A stretch of DNA of 22,260 nt. Origin: Mediannikoviicoccus sp037890055 (GTDB taxonomy: Bacteria; Bacillota; Clostridia; Tissierellales; Peptoniphilaceae). Of this stretch, positions 16,114 to 22,260 are shown one piece after another. Location: the NCBI GenBank assembly GCA_037890055.1, contig JBBKBD010000022.1. One strand, given 5' to 3'. The position numbers and the translations under genes were made by a program. Each line of letters starts with the position of its first letter. The stretch's first letter is position 1. Under the pieces are notes generated by a model, which worked only from the letters and a program-made list of their open reading frames with translations, searched no databases and was not told the DNA's origin.

Positions 16114-16314
16114 TTGAACAAAATTAATTTTAAAAATTGGGTGGCAGAAAATTCAAAAGACGAATTTAGTGAACTTGCAAAACTAATAAAATCAGACTCT
16201 AACTTTCCAGAGGATGATAGTAAAGATTCAATCTTAATCTATTTAAGAGTTAAAAACTTAAGCCCAGAAGTCTTAGAAGAATTTGAAAAGGCTTGGGAAG
16301 AATTTTCTAAATAA
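16114..16314 (+). CDS. YozE-like SAM-fold small protein
   Basis: A 66-residue acidic, helical protein resembling the YozE family (PF06855) in length and pattern. An aromatic-rich N-terminus (INFKNWV) is followed by SDSNFPEDD, IYLR, and a closing EFEKAWEEF, much like the FDEAWDxY end of YozE. The fold of that family is a small helical bundle of unknown function. I chose TTG at 16114 as the start because AGGAGGTG (16100-16107) lies at ideal distance. An upstream in-frame GTG at 16105 overlaps the ribosome binding site and is unlikely. It has its own promoter and terminator, so it is a one-gene unit. Confidence 0.75.
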   Translation: MNKINFKNWVAENSKDEFSELAKLIKSDSNFPEDDSKDSILIYLRVKNLSPEVLEEFEKAWEEFSK

Positions 16315-16319
16315 AAAAT

Positions 16320-16355
16320 ACTCCAGTGACTAATTGTTGCTGGAGTGTTTTATTT
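16320..16355 (+). terminator. Terminator of the YozE-like gene
   Basis: ACTCCAG and CTGGAGT (16320-16346) form a perfect 7-bp stem, followed by GTTTTATTT. Confidence 0.8.
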
Positions 16356-16393
16356 ATATTGGAGATTTTGGATGATTTTAAAACAATTTTCAC

Positions 16394-16437
16394 AAAAAAA
16401 TGAGGGCAGTATTTTCCATGCCCTCAATAGTTTTTTT
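16394..16437. terminator. Bidirectional terminator downstream of tRNA-Leu
   Basis: TGAGGGCA (16401-16408) and TGCCCTCA (16419-16426) pair perfectly over 8 bp. A run of seven T follows on each strand (16394-16400 on the minus, 16431-16437 on the plus). It should end the leftward polA-coaE-transglycosylase-tRNA transcript. The stretch 16438-16531 shows nothing I can identify. Confidence 0.87.
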
Positions 16438-16531
16438 GTCTTTTTTTATATCTGTAGCGGTTGCTCAGATTGCAAACAATTCACTCTTTTCCCACGCTCC
16501 AACCACTTAAAATAGCCACTTACAAGGTTAC

Positions 16532-16617
16532 TGGTGCAGAGGAAGGGATTCGAACCCTCACGAGAATTTCCCACTACCCCCTCAAGATAGCGTGTATACC
16601 AGTTCCACCACCTCTGC
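16532..16617 (-). tRNA. tRNA-Leu (GAG anticodon)
   Basis: An 86-nt minus-strand cloverleaf with encoded CCA. The acceptor stem GCAGAGG pairs perfectly with CCTCTGC, followed by ACCA. The anticodon arm is CTATC-TTGAGGG-GGTAG with anticodon GAG at 16581-16583, reading CUC/CUU. A long variable arm (TGGGAAATTCTCG region) marks a class II tRNA, as expected for Leu. The T arm contains GGTTCGAATCC. The 5' end lies 5 bases beyond the stop codon of the transglycosylase gene. I see no separate promoter, so it is probably processed from that operon's transcript. Confidence 0.96.
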
Positions 16618-16622
16618 CTAGT

Positions 16623-17267
16623 TTAAAAGTTTCTCTTAAACTCTTTTAACTGTCTTGCATAGTTGCTAAGCCAATTTTTAAAATCTTTATGCATTCCATT
16701 TTTAAGCTCTTTGTCTTCGTAGAATGTTTTATAGATTTCATAATTTCTCTTTACTTTTACATCGTAGTATCTGGCTTCGTCTATTGGAATATTTTCAAAA
16801 CCTTCTCCACCTTTTCCAATTATTCCCTTGTCAAGCCAATCTTGAACATTTCCCATACCTCCATTGTAGGCGATTATGGCAAGGTCTGTATCTCCAAAGT
16901 GGTTTAGTAGGTAGGACAGATAGTATGTCCCTAGTTTTATATTGGTGTCTGGGTCTTGTAACATCTCATCTGTGTATTCAATGCCCATCTTTTCGCAAAT
17001 CCATTGTGATGTCTTTGGAATAAGCTGCATTAGTCCAACTGCATTCATATGTGATTGTGCCTTTTCATTAAAGTTGCTCTCAACTTTTATAACTGAAAGC
17101 ACCAACAGTGGATCCACTGCGTATTCTTCACTATATTTTTTTATCTCTTCCACATGTTCCACAGGTCTTGTACTACTTCCATATGCAACAACTGCAAAGG
17201 ATGCAAGTATGCCAACTATTAGTAGGGCAATTATAAATTTAAGCAGTCCTTTGAAAAATTTTTTCAT
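16623..17267 (-). CDS. Lytic transglycosylase (SLT domain)
   Basis: A 214-residue peptidoglycan-cleaving enzyme. One N-terminal membrane segment (about 9-29, FIIALLIVGILASFAVVAYG) would anchor it with the catalytic domain outside. The SLT fold is shown by the catalytic Glu63 in VIKVESNF, GLMQLIP near 78-84, and IAYNGGMGNV in the C-terminal part. Such enzymes cut the glycan strand with formation of 1,6-anhydro-MurNAc, for wall turnover or insertion of surface machinery. The start codon overlaps the coaE stop by 4 bases (ATGA), so translation is coupled. The size and single anchor resemble the small SLT proteins that often follow coaE in Gram-positive genomes. tRNA-Leu follows almost directly. 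Confidence 0.93.
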   Translation of the reverse strand: MKKFFKGLLKFIIALLIVGILASFAVVAYGSSTRPVEHVEEIKKYSEEYAVDPLLVLSVIKVESNFNEKAQSHMNAVGLMQLIPKTSQWICEKMGIEYTDEMLQDPDTNIKLGTYYLSYLLNHFGDTDLAIIAYNGGMGNVQDWLDKGIIGKGGEGFENIPIDEARYYDVKVKRNYEIYKTFYEDKELKNGMHKDFKNWLSNYARQLKEFKRNF

Positions 17268-17872
17268 AATAATTTCTCCTCGATCAAAAAGAGTTTAAGT
17301 TCCCTTTGAGTTTCTTGTAATTCATTGTCATTAAAAATTATTTTAAGTGGTTTTTGTTTAAATTTTTTCCATATATCATTCACTGAAATAATCTTTTCTG
17401 CTTCCTCATAGGAAATATTTTGTCTTTTCATTAATCTTTCTATTTGTGTGTCTTTCTTACAATCAACAGAAATTATATCATAAAGAATGCTATTTTGTAA
17501 CCTCTCCTCTATTAGTGAGTAAAGTGGTATTTCAAAAAAAATAGCCTTTTCTCTATTTTCATTTCCCAATGAGATTATCTCTCTTATGACCATGGGGTGA
17601 ATTAGCTTTTCAAGTTCTAATCTTTTCTCTTTTTCATCAAATAGAATTTTTGAAAGTTTTTTTCTGTCAATATGTCCACTTCTATCTAAAATATCTCTTC
17701 CGTCAAATATCTTTGCAACTTCTTGAGCAATCTCTCTTCTCTCATAGAGTTCATGAACGATTTCGTCTGCACTGAAGGTTTTAAATCCATTTTCTCTTAA
17801 GAAGTTCATCACAGTGGACTTGCCGGAGCAAATTCCCCCTGTGATGATATAATTCTTTTTATTTTGATTCAT
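17264..17872 (-). CDS. coaE: Dephospho-CoA kinase
   Basis: A 202-residue P-loop kinase that phosphorylates the ribose 3'-OH of dephospho-CoA, the last step of coenzyme A synthesis. The Walker A loop GGICSGKST is at 12-20. The DEIVHELYE segment near 36-44 and the HPMV motif near 111-114 are typical of CoaE, as is the lid region IERLMKRQNIS. The length is normal. The start overlaps the end of polA by 14 bases, and the end overlaps the transglycosylase by 4, so the three genes form a tightly packed operon. The polA-coaE order is common in Firmicutes. Confidence 0.95.
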   Translation of the reverse strand: MNQNKKNYIITGGICSGKSTVMNFLRENGFKTFSADEIVHELYERREIAQEVAKIFDGRDILDRSGHIDRKKLSKILFDEKEKRLELEKLIHPMVIREIISLGNENREKAIFFEIPLYSLIEERLQNSILYDIISVDCKKDTQIERLMKRQNISYEEAEKIISVNDIWKKFKQKPLKIIFNDNELQETQRELKLFLIEEKLL

Positions 17873-20507
17873 ACCAACTATTTCCTGTACTGATGTCCAC
17901 TTTTAAATCCACATCAAGCTTAACTGCATTTTCCATTAAATCTCTTAAAAGCTCTTTTACTTCATCAATTTCGTCGTTATATGCATCAATAATGAGCTCA
18001 TCGTGAACTTGTAATACAAGCTTACTCTTAAGTTTTCTCTTTTTTAGTTCGTTGTGAACTGAAATCATGGCAAGTTTTATAATGTCCGCAGCAGAGCCTT
18101 GTATTGGAGTGTTTAGAGCGATTCGTTCTCCAAATGCTCTAATGTTAAAGTTTTTTGACTTAAGCTCTGGAATATATCTTCTGCGGTTCATTATTGTGTG
18201 AACATATCCCATTTCTTTGCCCTGCTCCACTATATCTTCCATATATTTTTTAATTCCCTGATAGGTGTTTAAATAGTTGTCGATATACTTTCTTGCTTCT
18301 TTTCGAGTTATGTTTAAATCCTGTGACAAACTAAAATCTCCAATGCCATAGACAATTCCAAAGTTTACAGCCTTTGCATTAGATCTGTCCAGTGGTGTTA
18401 CTTTGTCCAAGTCCACATGGAACACTTCTGATGCAGTCTTTGCGTGAATATCCACTCCCTCTTTAAAGGACTCAAGCATTACTTCGTCCTTTGCAAGATG
18501 CGCAAGAACTCTCAGTTCGATTTGTGAATAGTCCGCATCAACTAGTGTGTTTTCATCTCCAGATATAAAGGCCTTTCTAATTAGACGGCCCTCTTCCGTT
18601 CTAATTGGAATATTTTGTAAGTTCGGGTCTATTGAACTTATTCTTCCCGTAACTGCAATTGTCTGTGTGAAAGTTGAATGGATTCTTCCATCTTCTGATA
18701 TAAGTTTTGAAAGCCCTTCCACATAGGTTGACTGAAGTTTCTTTATGGTTCTATAGCGAAGTACCTTTTCTATGATTTCGTGTTCGCCTTTTAATTTCTC
18801 CAGCACTTCCACATTTGTAGAGTAACCTGTCTTGGTCTTTTTTATTACAGGAAGGCCCATCTTTTCAAATAATATTTCTCCCAGTTGCTTAGGGCTGTTT
18901 ACATTAAACTCTTCCCCTGCATCATCGTGAATGGACTTTTCCAGCTCATCTATTTCGTTATTAAACTTCTCTCCAAGCTCGTCAAGGTATTCTCTGTCCA
19001 CTTTAAATCCAACATTTTCCATGTCTGCAAGAACTTTTATCAGTGGGTTTTCTATGTCGTAAAAGAGTTTTTCCATATCCCTTTCTTTAATGATATCTAA
19101 AAGCGGCTTTCTTAAATCTTCGCAAACGGAGATAAAGCTTGAAATGTATTCATCTAATTCCTTCTCTTCAACTTCATCTAAATCCTTTTTCTTAGCGCCT
19201 TTTCCAAACACTTCCTCTTCAGATTTTATATTCCTGTCAAGGTACTCGCTACAAGTCTTATTAATTTCGTAGTTAGTGTTTGAAGGGTCAATTAAATACT
19301 CCATTATGGAAATATCTTCATACAAAAAGTCAACACTTAATCCATTTCGTAAAAGATAATACAAATCCGACTTTATGTGGTAAGATAAAAACTTTTTATC
19401 CTTTGATGAAAAAAGCTCTTTAAATTCCTCTAGCTCTTTTTCATCATTTAATTTATAAATGAAAACTTCGTCTTTGCCTTCGCCTTTAAAGGCAGTGTAT
19501 TCTGGCTTGCTATGAATATAGTTATCACCATTGTAAAACATATGAAAAGTTATATTTTTTTCATCAGAAAGCTCTTTTACTATCTCAGCAGGCGAAGAAA
19601 CTCTCTTTGAAAGAAAATCTTTTTCAAACTTTACTTCCTTTTCAGCTCCAGGAAGCTCCTTTAAAAAGGAATTAAATTCAAGTCTTTCGAAAATTTCCCT
19701 AGTCTTTTCTACATTCGGTTCTTTAACAACGTAGTCATCAAGTTTTCTTTCAAGAGGAACTTCAGTAAAGATGGTTCCAAGCTTTTTACTTAAAAATGCC
19801 AAGTCCTTGTTTTCAGTTAAATTATTTTTAAGGGCCTTTCCTGAAATATTTTCAATATTTTTATAGACTTCTTCGATGCTCTTATATTCCTTAATCAGTT
19901 TTAGTGCAGTCTTTTCTCCCACACCAGGAACTCCAGGGATGTTATCGGAGCTATCTCCCATTAGTCCCTTTACATCAATTAATTCAATTGGTGTGACGCC
20001 ATATTTTTCCTTTACTTCCTCAATGCCAAATCGTTTTGTTTGAGTTATTCCCTTTACAGTTAAAATTACATTTACATTTTCATCTATAAGTTGCAAGTAG
20101 TCCCTGTCTCCAGTTACCAAAAGAACTTCGTATCCCTCTTTAGATGCTTTTTTAGAAAGGGTTCCCGCAATGTCGTCTGCTTCATAACCAGACTCTTCCT
20201 CGAAACATACATTCATTGCCTGTAAAATGTCTTTCAATATGCCAAACTGAGTGGAAAGTTCAGAAGGCGCCTTGTCACGATTGGCCTTGTAGTCGCTATA
20301 CTCTTCAACTCTAAAGGTTGGCCCCGACTTGTCAAGCACCACGGCAATATGATCTGGCTTATACATATCTATTGCCTTGTAGTACATGGATAGGAAGCCA
20401 TACACGCCATTTGTAAAAATTCCGTCCTTTGTGGTTAAATGTCTTATTGCATAAAAGGCTCTAAAGATTAAACTTGAGCCATCAATTATCATAAATTTTT
20501 TCTTCAT
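17859..20507 (-). CDS. polA: DNA polymerase I
   Basis: An 882-residue family A polymerase for Okazaki fragment processing and repair synthesis. Residues 1-290 form the 5'-nuclease domain (GYEADD, VTGDRDYLQL, GDSSDNIPGVPGVGEKTA). Residues about 295-480 occupy the place of the 3'-5' exonuclease. They lack a visible DxE motif, so proofreading is probably lost, as in Bacillus polymerase I. The polymerase domain shows TGRISS, motif A (DYSQIELR near 659-666), the O-helix RSNAKAVNFGIVYG, and motif C (QVHDELIID near 833-841). The ATG at 20507 has GGAGG six bases upstream. An in-frame TTG at 20519 lies next to that site and is unlikely. It is first in the polA-coaE-transglycosylase operon. Confidence 0.96.
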   Translation of the reverse strand: MKKKFMIIDGSSLIFRAFYAIRHLTTKDGIFTNGVYGFLSMYYKAIDMYKPDHIAVVLDKSGPTFRVEEYSDYKANRDKAPSELSTQFGILKDILQAMNVCFEEESGYEADDIAGTLSKKASKEGYEVLLVTGDRDYLQLIDENVNVILTVKGITQTKRFGIEEVKEKYGVTPIELIDVKGLMGDSSDNIPGVPGVGEKTALKLIKEYKSIEEVYKNIENISGKALKNNLTENKDLAFLSKKLGTIFTEVPLERKLDDYVVKEPNVEKTREIFERLEFNSFLKELPGAEKEVKFEKDFLSKRVSSPAEIVKELSDEKNITFHMFYNGDNYIHSKPEYTAFKGEGKDEVFIYKLNDEKELEEFKELFSSKDKKFLSYHIKSDLYYLLRNGLSVDFLYEDISIMEYLIDPSNTNYEINKTCSEYLDRNIKSEEEVFGKGAKKKDLDEVEEKELDEYISSFISVCEDLRKPLLDIIKERDMEKLFYDIENPLIKVLADMENVGFKVDREYLDELGEKFNNEIDELEKSIHDDAGEEFNVNSPKQLGEILFEKMGLPVIKKTKTGYSTNVEVLEKLKGEHEIIEKVLRYRTIKKLQSTYVEGLSKLISEDGRIHSTFTQTIAVTGRISSIDPNLQNIPIRTEEGRLIRKAFISGDENTLVDADYSQIELRVLAHLAKDEVMLESFKEGVDIHAKTASEVFHVDLDKVTPLDRSNAKAVNFGIVYGIGDFSLSQDLNITRKEARKYIDNYLNTYQGIKKYMEDIVEQGKEMGYVHTIMNRRRYIPELKSKNFNIRAFGERIALNTPIQGSAADIIKLAMISVHNELKKRKLKSKLVLQVHDELIIDAYNDEIDEVKELLRDLMENAVKLDVDLKVDISTGNSWYESK

Positions 20508-20527
20508 ATAATCCTCCAATTATCTCT

Positions 20528-20533
20528 ATTATA
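20528..20533 (-). promoter_or_regulatory. Probable polA operon -10 box
   Basis: TATAAT on the minus strand, about 21 bases before the polA start codon. The -35 is poor (TTTCTT at 20551-20556). It lies close to the divergent ssrA promoter. Confidence 0.45.
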
Positions 20534-20566
20534 TAATATGTTGACGATTAAAGAAAATCCACAACA

Positions 20567-20595
20567 TTGACTTTTACTGACTTTAAAGCTATAAT
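20567..20595 (+). promoter_or_regulatory. ssrA promoter
   Basis: TTGACT (20567-20572) and TATAAT (20590-20595) are 17 bases apart. The -10 ends 10 bases before the mature tmRNA 5' end, so little 5' trimming is needed. Confidence 0.85.
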
Positions 20596-20605
20596 TATTT
20601 TATAC

Positions 20606-20954
20606 GGGGATGAACCTGGTTTCGACGGGGATACTGAATTCGGAATAGCGAGTCGTTTTCGTCTAAAAACGTAAAAAAAGGACAACTAAATATAAACGCT
20701 GAAGATAATTTAGCATTAGCTGCCTAATTAGGCGGTAGTCCGCCTTGGCTTTCTCGCAGTCCAAGGCCTGACTTCAAATTTAGCGAGACACTGATTCAAG
20801 TTTGTTTCGCCTTGAATTTAGTATTAGAAACTACCTAGTACATGTATTTGCTTATTGTTTATTGTACTAGGGAACAAAACACAATAAGCTGCACTCGGAG
20901 AGGTTCCCTTGGATGTATTTTCGGACAGGAGTTCGACTCTCCTCATCTCCACCA
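20606..20954 (+). ncRNA. ssrA: Transfer-messenger RNA (tmRNA)
   Basis: A 349-nt RNA that rescues stalled ribosomes and tags their products for proteolysis. The 5' end GGGGATGAACCTGGTTTCGAC and the 3' end GGAGTTCGACTCTCC...CATCTCCACCA are diagnostic. GGGGATG pairs with CATCTCC (one G-T) as the acceptor stem, and CCA is encoded. The tag frame probably starts at GCT (20698-20700) and reads AEDNLALAA, with stop TAA at 20725-20727. Tagged proteins would be degraded by Clp proteases such as ClpC encoded in this window. The pseudoknot pairing AATTAGGCGG... follows the tag. The resume codon is inferred by analogy; AAC just before it is the other option. Confidence 0.97.
20932..20954 (+). other. Candidate attachment site at the ssrA 3' end
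   Basis: The T-arm to CCA end of ssrA (from TTCGACTCTCC to CACCA) is a frequent target of tyrosine integrases. The sequence to its right has mobile-element character. The duplicated copy expected at the far end is not in the window, so this is inference only. Confidence 0.35.
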
Positions 20955-20981
20955 TCAAAATCTACAAGAATTTGTAGTGCT

Positions 20982-21019
20982 ACAGAACAGTTTAAAATAG
21001 CTGTTCTGTTTTTATTTTT
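20982..21019 (+). terminator. Terminator of ssrA
   Basis: ACAGAACAG (20982-20990) and CTGTTCTGT (21001-21009) pair perfectly over 9 bp, followed by TTTTATTTTTA. A smaller hairpin, CTACAA/TTGTAG (20962-20977), lies between it and the tmRNA 3' end. Confidence 0.88.
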
Positions 21020-21060
21020 ATTGTACTTAAAGTCTAACGGAGTATATATTAGTACAAAAA

Positions 21061-21103
21061 AAGTTGGTAAAAAGTTGGTAGAAAAGTTGGTAGAAAGTTG
21101 GTA
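21061..21103 (+). repeat. Four direct AAGTTGGTA repeats, 11-12 bp apart
   Basis: Exact copies start at 21061, 21072, 21084 and 21095, spaced 11, 12 and 11 bp, so they lie on nearly the same face of the helix. They sit about 110 bp from the ssrA 3' end. Position and phasing fit arm-type binding sites of a tyrosine integrase or its accessory factor. Binding sites for another element-encoded protein are possible. Confidence 0.85.
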
Positions 21104-21124
21104 TTTTAGTTTTAAAGTATAAGT

Positions 21125-21152
21125 AAAATAAAAGAGCGATTTTTCATCGCTC
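21125..21152 (-). terminator. Terminator of the RadC-like gene
   Basis: On the minus strand GAGCGAT and ATCGCTC (21134-21152) form a 7-bp stem, followed by TTTTATTTTAC. The sequence beyond the stem on the plus strand is not T-rich, so it serves the leftward gene. Confidence 0.82.
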
Positions 21153-21161
21153 ATTTACCAT

Positions 21162-21617
21162 TTAAAAATAAGATGCCATTTTAAAACTTAAGCTATTTTT
21201 GTCACCATCAGTTCCTATAATTACATGGTCTAAAACTTTTATACCTATTATATTACCTGCTTGTTCCAGCTTTAATGTTAGTTTAATATCTTCATTACTA
21301 GGTGTAATATCTCCACTGGGGTGATTGTGAATTAAAACTATCGAACAAGCTCCATGAAGTATCGCAGGTCTAAACACTTCCCTTGGATGTACTAAAGAAC
21401 TGTTAAGTCCTCCCATGCTAACTAAATGATATCCTACAACTTTATTTTTTGTGTTAAACATCAGTATGATAAAATGTTCTTTTTCTGGATTATAATTATT
21501 TGCTTCAAATATTTCAAATGCTAATTCTTTTACTAAATTTGGTGAATTGATTGTTTTTCTTGCGTCATAATTAACAGCTTTACTTTCTCTAACTAAGTCA
21601 TAATGATATATATACAT
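21162..21617 (-). CDS. RadC-like JAB domain protein
   Basis: A 151-residue protein with the RadC/JAB metalloprotease-like fold (PF04002). The metal site reads HNHPSGDITPSNED (His, His and Asp as ligands), and a Glu in EKEHFIILMFNTKN is the expected fourth catalytic residue. Chromosomal RadC proteins are about 70 residues longer, with an N-terminal helix-hairpin-helix region; that is absent here. Short versions like this are common on plasmids, phages and integrative elements, where their role is unclear despite the old DNA-repair name. AGGAGACG precedes the ATG. It is the first gene to the right of ssrA and the attachment-type repeats, which supports its being mobile-element cargo. Confidence 0.9.
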   Translation of the reverse strand: MYIYHYDLVRESKAVNYDARKTINSPNLVKELAFEIFEANNYNPEKEHFIILMFNTKNKVVGYHLVSMGGLNSSLVHPREVFRPAILHGACSIVLIHNHPSGDITPSNEDIKLTLKLEQAGNIIGIKVLDHVIIGTDGDKNSLSFKMASYF

Positions 21618-21632
21618 AATCGTCTCCTAAAA

Positions 21633-21661
21633 TTTACTTTTAATATTTTATTTGTTATAAT
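21633..21661 (+). promoter_or_regulatory. Promoter of the predicted small RNA
   Basis: TTTACT (21633-21638) and TATAAT (21656-21661) are 17 bases apart on the plus strand. The two flanking genes run the other way, so this promoter serves neither. Confidence 0.6.
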
Positions 21662-21666
21662 TTTAG

Positions 21667-21755
21667 GTATACAAACAGCGTTGAAATATACGCTATTTGT
21701 TACCTGTGAGATTGCACTGTGGCTCGTCAAAGTTTTTAGTGCAATCTCTTTTTTT
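21667..21755 (+). ncRNA. Predicted small RNA with two hairpins
   Basis: About 89 nt on the plus strand between two leftward genes. A promoter precedes it. Hairpin 1 (21665-21705) pairs AGGTA and ACAAACAGCG with CGCTATTTGT and TACCT, with one bulge and one mismatch, around a 10-nt loop. Hairpin 2 (21708-21748) is a perfect 11-bp stem, GAGATTGCACT/AGTGCAATCTC, with a 19-nt loop. Seven T residues follow, making it a strong terminator. The T run overlaps the 3' end of the leftward gene at 21754. I do not recognise a family. A regulator of element maintenance or of a host target is possible, but the target is unknown. A stem-loop in the radC leader read from the other strand is the alternative. 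Confidence 0.5.
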
Positions 21756-22152
21756 ATTCTTCTTCCATATTTTTTAGTTCTTCCTCAACATCAGTCTCTA
21801 AGAAAGTTATATAGCTTTCCACTCTCAACACTTCCTTAACAACTTCCAACATTTCCTGTTGATCTAACGCCTTCTTTACACTATGAAAAGTATCAGCAGA
21901 TTTTCTCAAGGCTTCCTTTAATTCTTCATCACTTAAATTTACACCTCGGTCAGTAACTTCTTCAAGTGCTTTTCCTGTATCTGCAGTAGTAACAAAATCT
22001 TTTGTAATCATTTCCATTAAAACTTTATTCACTTCCTGCATACAGTCTTCATTTCGTCCATAATCTAAATACTTGTCTACTTCAATTCCTGCCTGCTTTA
22101 TGAGCTTTAAAAGTCTAATTTGTTCTTGGTCGATATCGAAAGGGTTTCTCAT
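21754..22152 (-). CDS. Hypothetical helical protein of the mobile region
   Basis: A 132-residue acidic protein I do not recognise. The sequence looks almost wholly helical, with Glu/Lys-rich stretches in the second half (LSDEELKEALRKSADTF and later EEELKNMEEE), and no signal peptide, membrane segment or catalytic motif. I chose the ATG at 22152 because GGAGG (22159-22163) lies six bases upstream. The 17 codons further upstream run through the likely promoter and an inverted repeat, so they are probably not translated. It is followed by the convergent small-RNA terminator, and then by the RadC-like gene in the same direction. Small proteins like this are common in integrative elements; a function cannot be given. 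Confidence 0.7.
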   Translation of the reverse strand: MRNPFDIDQEQIRLLKLIKQAGIEVDKYLDYGRNEDCMQEVNKVLMEMITKDFVTTADTGKALEEVTDRGVNLSDEELKEALRKSADTFHSVKKALDQQEMLEVVKEVLRVESYITFLETDVEEELKNMEEE

Positions 22153-22175
22153 TTTGTACCTCCTGTGGTATAATA

Positions 22176-22204
22176 ATTGTGCAACGGTTTGTGTTGCGTG
22201 CACG
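22176..22204. other. Imperfect inverted repeat upstream of the hypothetical gene
   Basis: On the minus strand GCAAC and GTTGC flank seven bases, extended by GTGCA on one side and CAC on the other. It lies just upstream of a weak TATTAT-type -10 and could be an operator. The rest of the stretch 22205-22260 shows only a TTGACA-like hexamer and a GC-rich hairpin at the window edge. Confidence 0.3.
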
Positions 22205-22260
22205 TTTATGAAATGTCAAAAAATATTTTTTTTGAGGCGAGGAGAAGACCAACTCCCCGC

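Noticed and set aside
20567..20595. ssrA promoter as a site shared with polA
   Set aside because: polA has a separate divergent TATAAT at 20528-20533; the TTGACT-TATAAT pair faces right only.
20867..21154. Minus-strand reading frame ending in GGDEESRTPVRK
   Set aside because: Its C-terminal part is the antisense of the tmRNA 3' end, a well-known spurious protein. The N-terminal part is the antisense of the AAGTTGGTA repeats and the ssrA terminator.
21603..21839. Hydrophobic plus-strand frame resembling a small membrane toxin
   Set aside because: No ribosome binding site, the start lies before the predicted promoter, and a strong terminator lies inside it. It also runs antisense into the gene at 21754-22152. 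A shorter TTG-started peptide (from 21681) has the same problems.
1..22260. CRISPR array or insertion sequence
   Set aside because: No series of spaced identical repeats of CRISPR length and no transposase-like protein in any frame. The four AAGTTGGTA copies are too short and too close.

Overview
This window looks like an AT-rich Gram-positive anaerobe. The signs are a ctsR-mcsA-clpC-radA stress operon, T-box control of a transporter, strong AGGAGG-type ribosome binding sites, many TGnTATAAT promoters and a clostridial-type tmRNA tag (AEDNLALAA). A member of the Tissierellia/Peptoniphilaceae is my best guess, but this rests on style only; no 16S sequence is present.

Layout, left to right. 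(1) 1-48 is the first 16 codons of tuf (EF-Tu), reading leftward off the window. (2) 149-3086 is a leftward ABC transporter operon (substrate-binding lipoprotein, permease, ATPase) of the tryptophan-transporter type. It sits behind a T-box leader whose specifier reads UGG (Trp). (3) 3089-8144 is the leftward ctsR-mcsA-clpC-radA operon with a CtsR operator in its leader and no mcsB. A terminator lies between clpC and radA. (4) 8175-10305 is an EF-G paralogue. (5) 10518-11311 is a rightward SDR reductase, apparently leaderless and resembling the EF-P 5-aminopentanone reductase. (6) 11322-13728 is a leftward malic enzyme plus AI-2E-type membrane protein pair, overlapping as TAATG. (7) 13775-14506 is a rightward lipoprotein with a His-Asp/Glu repeat. 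It converges on a leftward C69 dipeptidase (14507-15970). (8) 16082-16346 is a small rightward YozE-like gene. (9) 16401-20533 is a leftward operon polA-coaE-lytic transglycosylase, followed at once by tRNA-Leu(GAG) and a terminator. (10) 20567-21010 is the rightward tmRNA gene ssrA with its own promoter and terminator.

Everything right of ssrA has the character of an integrated mobile element. The tmRNA 3' end is a common integration target. Just past it are four direct AAGTTGGTA repeats at 11-12 bp spacing, then a short RadC/JAB protein without the usual N-terminal domain, a predicted plus-strand small RNA with its own promoter and terminator, and an unrecognised small helical protein. No integrase is in the window, so the element, if real, continues to the right.

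The best candidates for something undescribed are the small RNA at about 21656-21755, the phased repeats beside ssrA, the leaderless SDR gene, and the heat-shock operon that lacks mcsB and has an altered CtsR glycine loop. No CRISPR array, insertion sequence or rRNA was seen.
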